64,000 bases of DNA from contig OZ020303.1 in assembly GCA_963971305.1 (NCBI GenBank), positions 17,667,184 to 17,731,183 of the forward strand. The letters are read 5' to 3'. A model generated the notes under the pieces. It worked only from the letters and a program-made list of their open reading frames with translations, did not search any database and was not told where the DNA came from. Of this stretch, positions 11,342 to 26,300 are shown piece by piece. Within the stretch, counting starts at the first letter, position 1; each line of letters starts with the position of its first letter. The stretch is from Arcuatula senhousia. Taxonomy: Eukaryota > Mollusca > Bivalvia > Mytilida > Mytilidae. Position numbers and translations under genes: made by a program.

Positions 11342-14300
11342 CTGGAAAAAATAACAAGAGTTGACACGAAAGTATGTCTCGCCTGTCGGCACCATCACAG
11401 AACACATTGAGGTCTAGCTGGGCCTTCAGAAAAGTTAAGGTCAAGATCATGTGACAGATGACAAAATTCCATTTAACCATCACAAAAATGTCTGAAGTGT
11501 GTTCTAGATACCATAGTTATTGAGAAACAATTAAAAAAGACCAACATTCACTAAGTCATTCAACCATAAAAATGGGGTAAAGGTACATGGTGACATCAGT
11601 TGTATATACCATAATACCCAAATATCAGATGCCTAGCTATAATATTATACTTTTCACTTAACTCATTTTCCACCCCAAAATCATCTACATTCACAAAGTC
11701 ACTGAACCGTGAAAATGTGGTCAGGTCACACAAAATGGTGTCAGTTGTGTAGAACAAAACCCCAAATGTCTCTATATCAAATATCAGATGCCTAGCTATT
11801 ATACTTTTAACTTCATTTATTTTCCAACAAAGTTTTAATTGCCCCAAAAAATCATCTAAGTTCACAGAGTCACTGAACCATGAATTTGGGCTCAGGGTCA
11901 AACGGCATGGTGCCAGTTGCGTAGACCATAACCCCAACTGTCTGTATACCAAATATCAGATGCCTAGCTATTATACTTTTCTTGGAATTCATTTTCCACA
12001 AAAGTCTTACAAAGGGATTGTTTGGCCCGAAAAAACATCTAAGTTCACAGAGTCACTGAACCATGAAATTGGGGTCAGGGTCAAATGGCATGGTGCCAGT
12101 TGCGTAGACCATAACCCCAACTGTCTGTATACCAAATATCAGATGCCTAGCTGTTATACTTTTCTTGTAATTCATTTTCCACAAAAGTCTTACAAAAAAA
12201 GTTTACGCTGTCGTCGCCGCCGCCGCCGGAAAGTAATACCTATGTCTCGCCTTCAGCGACTAAAGTCACAGGCGAGACAAAAACAATACAGAACTTATCA
12301 TATAAACAAAGCAGATTTTTAACAATAAAAAAAAACCAACCTTTTAACTCATGGTTTATATAGTAAACAGTAATATGAGTGAGGTAGGTTTCACCTGTGA
12401 CGCTCCTGAAGTTTCAACGTATCTTTAAATATTTTTTAAGCTAAAACTAATTTATAAAGAATGTTTATTATGAGATGAATTGAAACAATGAATATTCTTA
12501 ATAAATACAAACTAGCTTTTCTTGTGGGTCATATGTGCTTTAATGATGTCTGAAATTTTTGAAGAAAAAAGCTGTAAAAAGATGTTGAAAGGTCAGGAAA
12601 ACAGGAGAGCTATATAAACTACATTTAAGGAAAATTCAGCTCATAGTACTACAATGTACAAAAATATTGACATTTCTACCATTATCGCACCCATCGGGGG
12701 CGAATCAATGTAATAAAATGATGTCATACAATTAACACCAAGATGACTAAAACTTCAAAAAATAGCTCCTTATTTTCAAAACCGGCATGTAAAACATTCT
12801 GAACAAGAATATGTCCAAAAGATATAATGCACCATCTCCCAACATTTCTTTTTCCCTGCAATTATCGAACCATGAAGTTGATTCAAAAAGTATAATTTTA
12901 TGATGATTAAATGATTTATAAAGTTTCAAGATACCATGCTTGCTCCATGGTAAAGTAACTTCAACCTTTAGGTAAATCTAAGAATAGCATCCCCTTTTTC
13001 TGTGATCAATCAACCAAGAAGTTGATGAAATAGGTACAATTTTATGATGATTTTTGTTTCTTTATATCCTGATGTTTATGTGTATGAAGCTTTATGATGA
13101 TACCACACTTTTTTCATATGGTATAGTATAAACTTCAACCTATAAGTAAACCTAGGTGTAACAAGCCCCTTTTTGTGATCAATCAACAATGAAGTTGATG
13201 AGAGAGGTACAATTTTATGACGATTTTTGTTTGTTCATATCCGGATTTATCTGTATATTAAGTTTCATGATGATACCACACTTCCTTCATGGTAAAGTAA
13301 CTTCAACCTGTAGGTAAACCTAAGTATAGAATCCCCCCTTTTTATGGAATTAATCAACCATGAAGTTGATGAAAGAAGTAAAATTTTATGATAATTCAGG
13401 GGCTGCTCTGGCCTCAAAATTTTTGTCGCCAGAAAAATCACCAGATCTGAAATTAAGTCGCCAGTTTTTATAAAGTGTAGCCAGTACCGTTTTCATTGAG
13501 GGGTCATGCTTGTGTAATGTATGTTTAGATGTATATGTTAAAAATATTGTTTTCAGTCTTTTTTTCAGGTGCATGTTGAAGGATGGTTTATTATCATTGA
13601 TAGACTTTTTTAAGATAATAAATGATGAAGGTGGAGCCTTTCTTGTTTGATATCTTTTTGAAATAAAACATACCATGATTTATTTAATTATTATCATGTT
13701 TATTGCCATTTACAAATTAAATAATCACAATACACTAAACATAACAATACACCAAAAAAACCAGCACCAAATGAATGAAAATAAAGGTCACTGAAAGCAC
13801 TTAATGAGCACTATGAAAAAAGGATTATTTAGGAAAGCAAAGATAAAATTTTGTAGAATCCATCACATTTTCATGACCATCAGAGATTGCAAAAGATCAA
13901 TTAATGTTTGACAGACTGTGGACACATTATAAAGATTCATCAATCATGACTCGTGTGGTTTCTATTGAATCCTGTACATTATTAGAATGCTTTAATAAAA
14001 ATTATCATGATTTTCTCAAATAAAAACTTCTTATTCCAGTATTGTTATGTGTTTGTTTATTTATTTCATTTTGAAAAAAAAACCAGCTGATGGTAATAGT
14101 TTAATTGGTAAAAATATTTCTTTTCCTAAAAACAACTTCTTTTTAGTTTCTCTTTTTTTTTTTAGATAAGAATAATAAAATAAGTTTTATTTTGATTTAT
14201 TTATCTTCCCTTTCTTTGTTTGCTTTCTGAAATCATTATTGTGTGTGTCCCTCAGTAACCTCATTTAAATTGTTCTAAAAATAGAATGGTTTGTTTACAT

Positions 14301-17300
14301 GTGTACTTTCTTTCTTGTGATTATTTGGGGAACTTAATAAGGTACAGATTACTATTCTTTCATTGTTTTGTGAATAAAAACTCATCACAAGCTGGAGACA
14401 ATTTTGATTTACCGTCAATTATTTGTTTTGAAACCTTGGCTGACATGAGGCCAGGTGTGCAATCAACACACGATACTTTGTCAAATTCAATCAGGCGTAC
14501 ATTAGAAATTTGTTCCTGATCACTGTTTTGACACCTTTATTGAATTATCAAAAGATGTGAGCCTTATTTCTAATTAGTCGTTAATCCTTTTCTTCAACCT
14601 GCTGTGATCTACCGTTTACCTTTTCAATTATCTACCTGCTCATCCGTGACGACGCGTGGTCACACACTATAACTTACCTGTTGACATATTGATAAATACT
14701 GGGGATGTGTATTCAATTTCCGGTCGAAAATGATAAAACTTACTTAGGCGCCAGAAAAATCGCCAGCAGCCGTTTTTTGTCGCCAGCAAGAAAAAAATAT
14801 CGCAAATTGCGACATTGGCGAAGCCCAGCGCGATCCCTGTAATTTTAGTTTCTTAATACCTTGATATATATGTGTACAAAGCCTTATGATGATACCAAAC
14901 TTCCTTCATGGTAAACTAACTTCAACCTGTTGGTAAACCTGATTTGGGACAGATGGACTAACGGACAGACAAACTGACCCCAACACTATATGCCCCTACT
15001 TTGGTGGATGGGGGTCTCATCATCATGAGGCAAAAAATATTTTTAAAGCTAGATAATACTCATGATTTTCATGGCATCCTACCTCCTCTTTAAATGTTCG
15101 GACATATTCCAGACATCCTGGAAGACTGCGTACAAACTGACAGACATCATCCACAGACCAGCTGCTAATGTCAGCATTTCTAACACCGGGTAACAGTTTG
15201 GAATGTTTCTCCCACCCTAACGGTAGATCTTTGATTGGTTTAAACATGGACGATGAAGTAAATACAGATTTATGTATTGCTGGATCAACTGATCTTTCTT
15301 CATTTGGCACTGTAACTGAAAGGAAAGTACAGCAAGTAAAAAAAAACAGCAAATGATTTCTGTAAATTTGGAAGATGAGCTCTTAAGACTGTTTTCTGAC
15401 ATGATATTCTATAATATAACCTATATAAGTGTTGCTATGCATCTCTTTAATGAAAAATAAATGTTCAAAATTTAAACATTTTCTTCTTGGTGACTGTTGT
15501 TGGGTATTGTATGTTTTAAAATAAGTTGCTTTAATTAAAATTTAATTTAAACATAATGAAATATGGGTAAGTTGGTTGGTGTTTTATGTCACAGTTGTTT
15601 TTTTCAATTATTTTTCCATCGAATATTTGACATGAAATAGCTCTAAAAATATATAACTAAAAAAAAAGTCTGTATCAACATTGTAGCCACAAATAATACA
15701 TGAAATAACATATTCAATATCAAATGCTTATAAAGTGTTTTTTTTTCTGAAAAATTGTTTATACCAAAATGGGTATCATGGACCAATGAATAGAGCAAAA
15801 CCAGTATCCCCCTTTCTAGCAGGTGAGGGTATAACAATGTACACAGTATATGACTTACCATCTTTCTCCTTTTTTATTGCAGTATGAGATTGCTGTGGTC
15901 CTCTATCACCTATATTAAGATAATGACTTCTGAAATATAAATTGTAATTTATCTGTTGATGTTTAACAAACTTTTAAACACCCTTGGTTACATAAAACAG
16001 TTTTTATTGGTGGATTGGTGTGGCTTCTGAACACAGGTTTGATGGGTAACTTTCATAATTAAGAAATCTCAGATTAACAAATAAGTATACACTATTGACT
16101 ACAAACCAGAACAATACTTATTTTAATGAAATAGAATACAAGCATAGTCTGGAGGTCATAAATATTTAACAGATTTGCATAAAATTCTATTATATGAATT
16201 CCCCAGAAAAACCTGAAGGAAACCAGACAGGAAGCTTCAGTAATCTATTAATTACAACTTTTATCTCATTACATAGTAGTGTAGGTAACCAGGAATGGAC
16301 TAGCATCACTAGGTGCATCAACCATACCAATATGGTTGATGTGACACTTGCCAGTATACCTTTTTGTAAGTGGATGAGATGCTTTGGGCATCACAATATC
16401 TTCCCTCTCTTCATGAGGTAAGCTAATAAACTAAACCTTACACTATATGTCAATCCTTTAAGCAGTTTAGGAGTAGTTGCACTTACGAGGTCTCCCATTG
16501 AATAATGTATTTTGAAAGTCTAAGTCCAATTATCTCCCCTGAATGATGTCCGAGTGCAATGAAAATTCTTCATGCACATCTACATATGATGTTCTTCCTT
16601 CAAATAAAGTTTCAGCAAAATCCTTTAAGCGGTTTAGGAAGAGAAGTGCTTACGAGTTATGTGGACAGACTGACAGACAGACAGGGTGTTTCCTATATAT
16701 CCCCCCAAACTGTTTGCGGGGGGTAATAGTAATGCCTCTTTTGAAATCTTTATCTTATTTCCTTTCCACTACCGTAAATTGGGATATTTTGGACGTAGTT
16801 TAATTTTGGTTTATTTGGTGCCTCCCCTGAATGTGCCAAAATTAAACACACCAAAATAAGTTTAGAATGCATAGAATTAAATGTGCTGGAGACAATTATT
16901 AGAGTTGGGCCGTGGACAACAAAAAGTTGATAATGAGTTACAATGTTAAAAAAAATATGTTAATTTCCTATCTAAAACTTTTAAATGAACGTTAATCATG
17001 TTTCTTTACTCACAATGACTCAATTAAGTTTTAGCTTGGATACAATTATTTGTTTGTCATTTCATTATTACACACAAAAAAGAGTTGTAAACTATGCTAA
17101 TTAGCTTGGATTTGAAAACAAATATGCTAATTAATGTTTAAGTGTAGAACTTTGAATATGAATTCAAATTACTTTTGATTGTACAGATGATGTAAAGAAT
17201 AAAGATGAAACCTTTTTTGTGAAAACGCCAAAATAAAACACACCAAAATTAAACATGTCCATTTTGATCTAAAACCGCCAAAATATCCCTACACCAAAAT

Positions 17301-20300
17301 ATCCCAATTTACGGTATCTTATTTCTCTATTTACAAAATCTATCTCCATAGGCTGCCTTTTAAAACCTGAAAGAAAATGTATCCTTTCAATGGAAATACA
17401 AACCTTGGTTTCCTACCCCTGGCTGGTTTCATAGATTTGGGGGGATTATTTGTTTCTAACTGCTGCCTGTATTGTTGCATTTGTTTCTCTATTATGTTTT
17501 CCTGTGCTAATGGACAACCTGATTTTTTGTGATGAGATGCAAATTTTCCAGTCACATGACCTGATCCATCGCAACCAGGGGTTTCACATTTACTGTAAAT
17601 AAAAATTTAAAAATATTGAACTGTATAATGGCTCTATTACCAAAATAGAAGTTGTATATTTTAGTATTTTGTATTTACTATGTCAACCATGTAGAAATAA
17701 CCATGCAAAACTAAAACCTGGAACCAACAGATCAATAAGAACGAGACCAATCGATGTCTGGCCCTGCGTCGTACGGCAAAACGTTGAACACATGTACATT
17801 CTAGGCCTAATATGGACATTCAATAGTTTTTGACACTTGCATCCTATGGTGGACTGAGAAAGCATTTTTGTCACATGCAACCCAATTTATGGACTGACAA
17901 TTTAAATCTAGAAATAAAAATATTTAAGATCCTTAATATATCTAACAAGCATATTAAAAAACACACATAAACTAGACAAAAAAATTAAGTTTGTATTTTC
18001 CACCCTTTGGAACCCTAATTGCTAAAGGGAAAAGGTGGGGGGTCAAGAAGAAATTTATCCTCCATTTTGTATCCAATATACATGTATGCCAAAAATTAAC
18101 TTGCAAATTTTTTTTTCAAAATCAGACCATAAAAAAATAAAAAGGTTCGCCGAGCCCAGCATCATTAGACCGCAACATGTTGAACCCTGTACGTTTTAGG
18201 CCCAATATGGAAAGTCAATTGCTCTGGACACTTTCAGCCCATGGTGGACTGACAAAGGTTTTTGACACATGCAGCTTTTGGTGGTCTTTCCACTCACATT
18301 TTAAAAGGAATTATTTTTTTCCCAAAAGAAATTAAAATCAGACCACAAATATACAACTTTAAATTTTGGCCTTAAGTTACATAATAGGGGAAAAAGGGGG
18401 AATCTCAAAAATTCATTCTCAATTTTGTATCCAGTATTTGACAAGAACAAACATACAAACAAAATTTCAAAATTGGACCATTAATAAAAAAGTTTCCATT
18501 TTAGCCCCCTTTGGCCCCAAATTACATAACGGGGAAAAAGGGGGATGCGAAAGTTCATCCAGTTCAATCTTTTACTGTAAGAAACATTCTTCACAAATTT
18601 TACAGCAATAAGCTGACTAGGACTAGGGTTATGGTTGAAACAAATAAAATATTTGAATTTTTTGCGCCTTTTGGGCCCCTAATTTCGAAACAAAAAAAGG
18701 GGGACCCCCAAAATCAATCCTGGTCACCCTTTTATGATAAGGAACATTATTGCAATAGAACAAAGCAATCAGATAACTAGAACTAAAGTTATCCTGGCAA
18801 CAAACATTAAAATAGCATTTTTGGCCCCTTATTTCGAAACCAAAAATGGTGGGACCTCCAAAATCAATCCCATACATCATTTAATGGTAAGGAATATCAT
18901 TGAGAAATTTCATAACATACGGATAACTAGAACTAAAGTTATCGTGTATACACTAAAGTTAACAGACAACGACAGCAACAACGCCAACCACGACAACGAC
19001 AGCATTATACCATTATACGTCCGCAAATTTTTTGCGGTCGTATAAAAAAGATAGATTTTTGCCCCTTATGAGCCACTAATTTCTCAACGAAAAAATCATG
19101 CTAATGAATCATTAATGGTAAGGAACATTATTGTAAAATTTCATATCAATAAGTAAAACCGGAACTTAAGTTATTGTGGAAACAAATAAAAGTTTCATTT
19201 TCTAGCCCCTTTTGGGCCCCTAATTTCTAAACAAAAAAAGAAGGGACATTCAAAATCAACCCTACCTTTCCTTTTATTGTAAGTAACATTACTGTAAAGT
19301 TTCATAGCATTTGGTCAACCAGAACAAAAGTTATTGCGGAAACAAATAAAAAAGTTGCTTTTTTGGCCCCTTCGGCCCCTAATTTCTAAACAGAATTATG
19401 AAATGACCCCAAAAGGGTAAGTGCTCATCTTCAATATATCTGTTATCACTGTGTAAAATTTCAGAAAGATCTAGAGATTGGTTTTTGAGATTCAGATTAC
19501 ACAAGACTGGCACCCCTATACTGTTACGGAGAGACGGACAAAGTGAAAACTTCGATGCAGGGCCCTAATAATTCTGAATTCATATAATGTAACAGAATGA
19601 TAACTTACTTTGTGTCAATCAGCTCTGGTATATCCATTAGCTCTTTAACAAAGTCTTTATCCTCATCTTCCTGTGGATCCTTGCCTTGTACAACTAGGCC
19701 TTCTTCAGCTCTTGTTGATCCTAGTCGATCCTGTAATGTGGTCTCCCTATTCATATTTAAAGCTGAGTATGGACAACCAAATGCACTAGAATATATAGAA
19801 AACTTTTAGAAACTTACCACTTTTGATTTATAGAAAGGCAGATAAAAATGTAGTCTACAAACATTGAACCTGATGTGTAATATTTATTGATTTGGAGGAT
19901 ATACCATATAGCAGGAAATTTTCGCTTTATTCGTGAGTTCTGAAAAATCACTAAAATTAAAGATTGCTTAATTTTATATATCAAAAATATATATGTTACT
20001 CACTCTGAAAACGGGAAATATCAAGATCACAAAAAATTAAATACATGTACCCCCTTTTTGGATACAAAGTGCTAAATTTGCAACTTGCTAAAATTACCCG
20101 CTATATTCCTATTTTAAAAAAAAATTATTATTGCCTACTTAAAAGAGATCAACAATTGTCATGATGTCTTCTGCACTTCAAGTTCAAGTACATGCATTAA
20201 TCCATTTTATTTACCTTGGAGGGTACAGTTCTTTTCATGATAAATACATGTACATAAAAAGTGAAAAAGTAAGAGAGTAAGAAATTATAAAAACAAGAGG

Positions 20301-23300
20301 CTCCCAGGAGCCTGAATCGCTCACCTGGTCTTGATGTTGACCCTATACTTTTGTAGAGCTAAATGAGCTGAACATTTAAGCAAGCAACAGCTTTTCTCTA
20401 CCTGCAATAGTTTTCATTCTATAGGCCAAAAAGACCATTTTTCACCTATAAGGGGCCATAACCCCTATAAGGAGTCATCTGACAACTTCGACCCTATGGA
20501 GACTTTTGTAGAGCTAAATGAGTTGAACATTTAAGCAAGCAACAGCTAATCTCTATCTGCAATAGTTTTCATTCTGTAGGCCAAAAACATGAAAAAATGC
20601 TATTTTTCACCTTCAAGGGGCCGTAACCCCTATAAGGGGTCACCTGACAACTTCGACCCTATGGAGAATTTTGTAGAGCTAAATGAGCTGAACATTTAAG
20701 CAAGCAACAGCTAATCTCTATCTGCAATAGTTTTCATTCTGTAGGCCAAAAACATGAAAAATCGCTATTTTTCAGGGGCCGTAACCCCTATAAGGGGTTA
20801 TCTGACAACTTCGACCCTATGGAGAATTTTGTAGAGCTAAATGAGCTGAACATTTAAACAAGCAACAGCTAATCTCTATGTGCAACAGTTTTCATTCTGT
20901 AGGCCAAAAACATGAAAAAACGATATTTTTCATGGGCTGTAACCCCTATAAGGGGTTATCTGACAACTTCGACCCTATGGAGACTTTCGTGGAGCTAAAA
21001 TAGCTGAACATTTAAGCAAGCAACAGCTAATCTTCTATCTGCAATAGTTTTCATTCTGTAGGCCAAAAACATGAAAAATCTTTATTTTTCAGGGGCCGTA
21101 ACCCCTATAAGGGGTCATCTGACAACTTCGACCCTACGTAGAATTTTGTAGAGCTAAATGAGCTGAACATTTAAGCAAGCAACAGCTAATCTCTATCTGC
21201 AATAGTTTTCATTTTGTAGGACAAAAACATGAAAAACCGCTATTTTTCAGGGGCCGTAAACCATATAAGGGGTCATCTGACAACTTGGACCCTATGGAGA
21301 ATTTTGTAAAGCTAAATGAGCTGAACATTTAAGCAAGCAACAGCTAATCTCTATCTGCAATAGTTTTCATTCTGTAGGCCAAAAACATGAAAAACCGCTA
21401 TTTTTCAGGGGCCGTAATCCATATAAGGGGTCATCTGACAACTTGGACCCTATGGAGAATTTTGTAAAGCTAAATGAGCTGAACATTTAAGCAAGCAACA
21501 GCTAATCTCTATCTGCAATAGTTTTCATTCTGTAGGCCAGAAACATGAAAAATCGCTATTTTTCAGGGGCCGTAACCCCTATAAGGGATCATCTGACAAC
21601 TTCGACCCTTTGGAGAATTTTGTAGAGCTAAATGAGCTGAACATTTAAGCAAGCAACAGCTAATCTCTATCTGCAATAGTTTTCATTCTGTAGGCCAAAA
21701 ACATGAAAAATCTTTATTTTTCAGGGCCGTAACCCCTGTAAGGGGTCATCTGACAACTTCGACCCTATGGAGAATTTTGTAGAGCTTAATGAGCTGAACA
21801 TTTAAGCAAGCAACAGCTAATCTCTATCTGCAATAGTTTTCATTTTGTAGGACAAAAACATGAAAAACCGCTATTTTTCAGGGGACGTAATCCATATAAG
21901 GGGTCATCTGACAACTTCGACCCTATGGAGAATTTTGTAAAGCTAAATGAGCTGAACATTTAAGCAAGCAACAGCTAATCTCTATCTGCAATAGTTTTCA
22001 TTCTGCAGGCCAAAAACATGAAAAATCGCTATTTTTCAGGGGCCGTAACCCCTATAAGGAGTCATCTGACAACTTCAACCCTATAGAAAATTTTGTAGAG
22101 CTAAATGAGCTGAACATTTAAGCAAGCAACAGCTAATCTCTATCTGCAATAGTTTTCATTCTGTAGGACAAAAACATGAAAAAACGCTATTTTTCAGGGG
22201 CCGTAACCCCTATAAGGGGTTTTCTGACAACTTCAACCCTATGGAGACTTTTGTAGAGCTAAATGAGCTAAACATTTAAGCAAGCAACAGCTAATCTCTA
22301 TCTGCAATAGTTTTCATTCTGTAGGCCAACAACATGAAAAATCTTTATTTTTCAGGGGCCGTAACCCCTATAAGGGGTCATCTGACAACTTCGACCCTAT
22401 GGAGAATTTTGTAGAGCTAAATGAGCTGAACATTTAAGCAAGCAACAGCTAATCTCTATCTGCAATAGTTTTCATTCTGTAGGCCAAAAACATGAAAAAT
22501 CGCTATTTTTCAGGGGCCGTAACCCCTATAAGGAGTCATCTGACAACTTCAACCCTATGGAGACTTTTGTAGAGCTAAATGAGCTGAACATTTAAGCAAG
22601 CAACAGCTAATCTCTATCTGCAATAGTTTTCATTCTGTAGGACAAAAACATGAAAAAACGCTATTTTTCAGGGGCTGTAACCCCTATAAGGGGTTTTCTG
22701 ACAACTTCAACCCTATGGAGACTTTTGTAGAGCTAAATGAGCTAAACATTTAAGCAAGCAACAGCTAATCTCTATCTGCAATAGTTTTCATTCTGTAGGC
22801 CAAAAACATGAAAAATGGCTATTTTTCACCTTGAAGGGGCCGTAACCCCTATAAGGGGTCATCTGACAACTTTGACCAAATAGAGACTTTTGTAGAACTT
22901 TTGATGCTGAATCAGTGGCGTGGCCTCAGATTTCCTCTATCTCTTATACTTTTTGATTTATGAGCTAAAAACAGAAGTCTGACCCCCCTAGTCTATTTTT
23001 AGTAACGGCGGCCATGTTTTTTAACGGATCAAAAATCAAAACACAAATTTGGTGCAGGACACCCTAAGGATCATTCATACCAAGTTTCATTAAATTCTGT
23101 TTGGTAGTTTCAGAGGAGAAGATTTTTGAAAAATTGTTAACAGACGACGACGACGACAGACGACGACAGACGACGAGGACGACGGACGCCAAGTGATGGT
23201 AATAGCTCACATGGACCTTCGGCTAAAAAGTGTCACCAGTTAATAGCAATGTACATAACTCTTGTAACTTCTCAAAATTTATATGAACAATGATGTTAAA

Positions 23301-26300
23301 TTTACTGTAACAGAATACACAAATTCATATAGTCTTTCATGTTTAACTCCCTCCAACATTCTAAAAAAAATCTCCAAGACTTACCTATGATGACCAACAT
23401 ATTTAGCACCTTTGATATGGCCGACACCTTTACAACCAGGGGTAGGACAGCCTGACTGACCTGGAGAGTGAATTATATCTTCTGGGGCTGTAAAGCAAAC
23501 ATGATAAAGTGGTAATGTTCATCAATAGTGTTCACTACTCTGTTGGTATAAAAGTTTAGCGAGAGAGTTTTGACAGGAAATATTTATATGATTTTTTGTC
23601 TCTATCGTATTTTATAATGTATCAAGATAAAACTTCTTTTAACAATAGGCAAATCAAATTGAAACAAAGAGTCTATACAACTGTTTTTAGGAATGTATAA
23701 GCTTGATATTTTCTGAAATTTATCAAGCAACTTCATTACTTCAAGCAAGATAGCAAGCTATAAACTGAAACAAAAATTAGATAAACTGGCAGTATCAACA
23801 AGTTCCAAGTTTTTATTTTTTCAATGAGAGGGCCAATGTACTTACATATAGGTGGGGTAAGAGAGTGTCCAGTTTTTGCACACCATCCAGGTGGGTGGAT
23901 GTCCATCGAGTCATCATCAACCCAGTAATCATAGCTGTCAGCCCAGCCATCAAAATGTATCTTAATCAGGTGACCGTCAGTATCAACAATGGAAGCTACT
24001 CGTATCAATATTGGATTTCTCTTGTCAACTACTTCTAATTTCATACCTATCTCAAACCCTAGTGGAGGTCTCTAAAAACATAGAAAAATAATATAAACAT
24101 CTTGTTATTTTGCAAATAAGGTGAAGGTTACAGATTTACAAGAACTTTTTACATGGCTGGTTTATTATAAAAAATTTCAGTTCTGTAAAAATGATATGCC
24201 TCCCCTGCTTGGCGTTATCATTACTTGGAAGTTACATATATACTTCCAAGTAAAGTAATTACTCCATCTCTCATCTTAAGTGTATTATTTTTGGTGTTTT
24301 TGATTTATTTAGATCAACAAGCATTCCAAACAGTAATCAACTACTTCAGATAAAATGTTTTTCATTTATATTGAGGGGAGTTGAAATATTCGATATTTTC
24401 AATTATTTTCCCAGAACTACATACTTGGGAGTAGAAATGTCGATTTCCAGTTGTATTTAAAGGTGGGAAATTTGAAAACTCTTAACAATCTATTGCACAA
24501 ATAATAGGAATTCATTATCAGTAGAATTTCAGTTTGGTGTTTTTGCTTTAAATAAAGTGTCAAGTTAGATAAAACAAACAATCATTGTCAAGCTTACATT
24601 CACAGGTCATACTATTTTCAGAAATTTCTCTGTTATTATCATCTTTTTTTCATTTTTATTTTATTTAGATGATATAATTACAAATTTGATTATCAGTCCA
24701 TTTACAATTGAATACTCTTTGTGCTCTCGAATCAGAATGGTTTATTTCTTGCGTAAATTCCAAGTACTCTGTACCAAAGGTACTTTGTAAGTCTTTATGA
24801 TTTTTTGGTTACATTTTTAAGCTGAGAACATATTTAATTAAAGTTTGTTTTTGCCTACAAAAACGATGTCTCCCCCCGTTTCCCCAAAAAGTTCTAAGTT
24901 TAAAAGGCCCTTACTCCAACAAAAATTTGATGATCAAATTTTCCTGGTAATATGCACAACTACATATGGTGTCCTTCCTATATACCAAGTTTCTTTAAAT
25001 TTGGTTTAGTTGTTTTAGAGGAGTTGCGCTGACAAGATGATAATTGAGGATTTACAGCAAATTTCTAAGTTCAAAGGGCCATAAATCACACATTAACTTG
25101 AGGATCAAAATTTCCTGGTAATATGCACAACTATATATGATGTCCTTCCTACATACCAAGTTTCATTAAATTTGGTTCTGTAGTTTAAGAGGAGTTGTGC
25201 TGACAAGATGAAAAATGAGGATTTTCAGCAAATTCCTAAGTTCAAATGGCCATAACTCCTACAAAAATTTGAGGATCAAAACTTCCTGGTAATATGCACA
25301 ACTACATATGGTGTCCTTCTTATATTCCAAGTTTCGTTGAATTTGGTTCAGTAGTTTCAGAGGAGTTGCGCTGACAAGATGATAAGAGAGGATTTTCAGC
25401 AAATTTCTAAGTTCAAAGGGCCATAACTCCTACAAAAATTTGAGGATCAAAACTTCCTGGTAATATGCACAACTACATATGATGTCCTTCCTATATACCA
25501 AGTTTCGTTGGATTCGGTTCAGTAGTTTCAGAGGAGTTGCGCTGACAAGATGATAAGAGAGGATTTTCAGCAAATTTCTAAGTTCAAAGGGCCATAACTC
25601 CCACAAAAATTTGAGGATCAAAACTTCCTGGTAATATGCACAACTACATATGATGTCCTTCCTATATACCAAGTTTCGTTGAATTTGGTTCGGTAATTTC
25701 AGAGGAGTTGCGCTGACAAACTTTGTGACGGACAGACGGACGGACACAACAAAAACAATATGTCTCCCCACAAAAGTGGGGGAAGACATAAATATATCAG
25801 GTGTTTTACTTTTTACATTTACTTAAAACATACTTCTACATGAATATTCTTGAGCATTATAAAATCTCAGCATAATACTTTTTGTTTAGGTTACACCTAC
25901 AGAAATAAGGATGATTCTCCTGACACTAAAATACTAAATGTGTTCTTATACATAGCAAGATTAGCTGGACAACTAACAAATACATTAATCTTACAGGTTT
26001 GAATGCCCTGGCTGGAATTGCTGATGATTTTGTTTTGACTAAATATTCATCCCACCGAAACACTGTGCCACTGTTCCAATCTGAAATGACAATTAAAACC
26101 CATAAAAAGTGAGCTCATACTGTATTCAACATGCCAAAATTCAAATTTCATTTGGCTTTCAAAAACCAATATGGACAAAAAGTTTAAAGACAGCACTAAA
26201 TGGCTCGTTAATATTGAGAAAATTTATTTATTACAATTTTTTTTCTGGGCATCACGACTTCCAGTGCAATAAGGAGAGAAATAGATCAAAATTAATAAAT

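Noticed and set aside
14286..14519. 77-codon ORF as a transposase relic
   Set aside because: It lies inside the nested element, but I see no catalytic or zinc-finger motif.
17339..17416. Extending the second C2HC exon to donor AG|GTTTGT
   Set aside because: The phase would read TGA at the start of exon 15859-15909; G|GTAGGA keeps the frame open through the SAM domain.
25430..25789. 119-codon minus-strand ORF
   Set aside because: Shadow of two family-B units plus the element's microsatellite and hairpin; its two halves are near copies.
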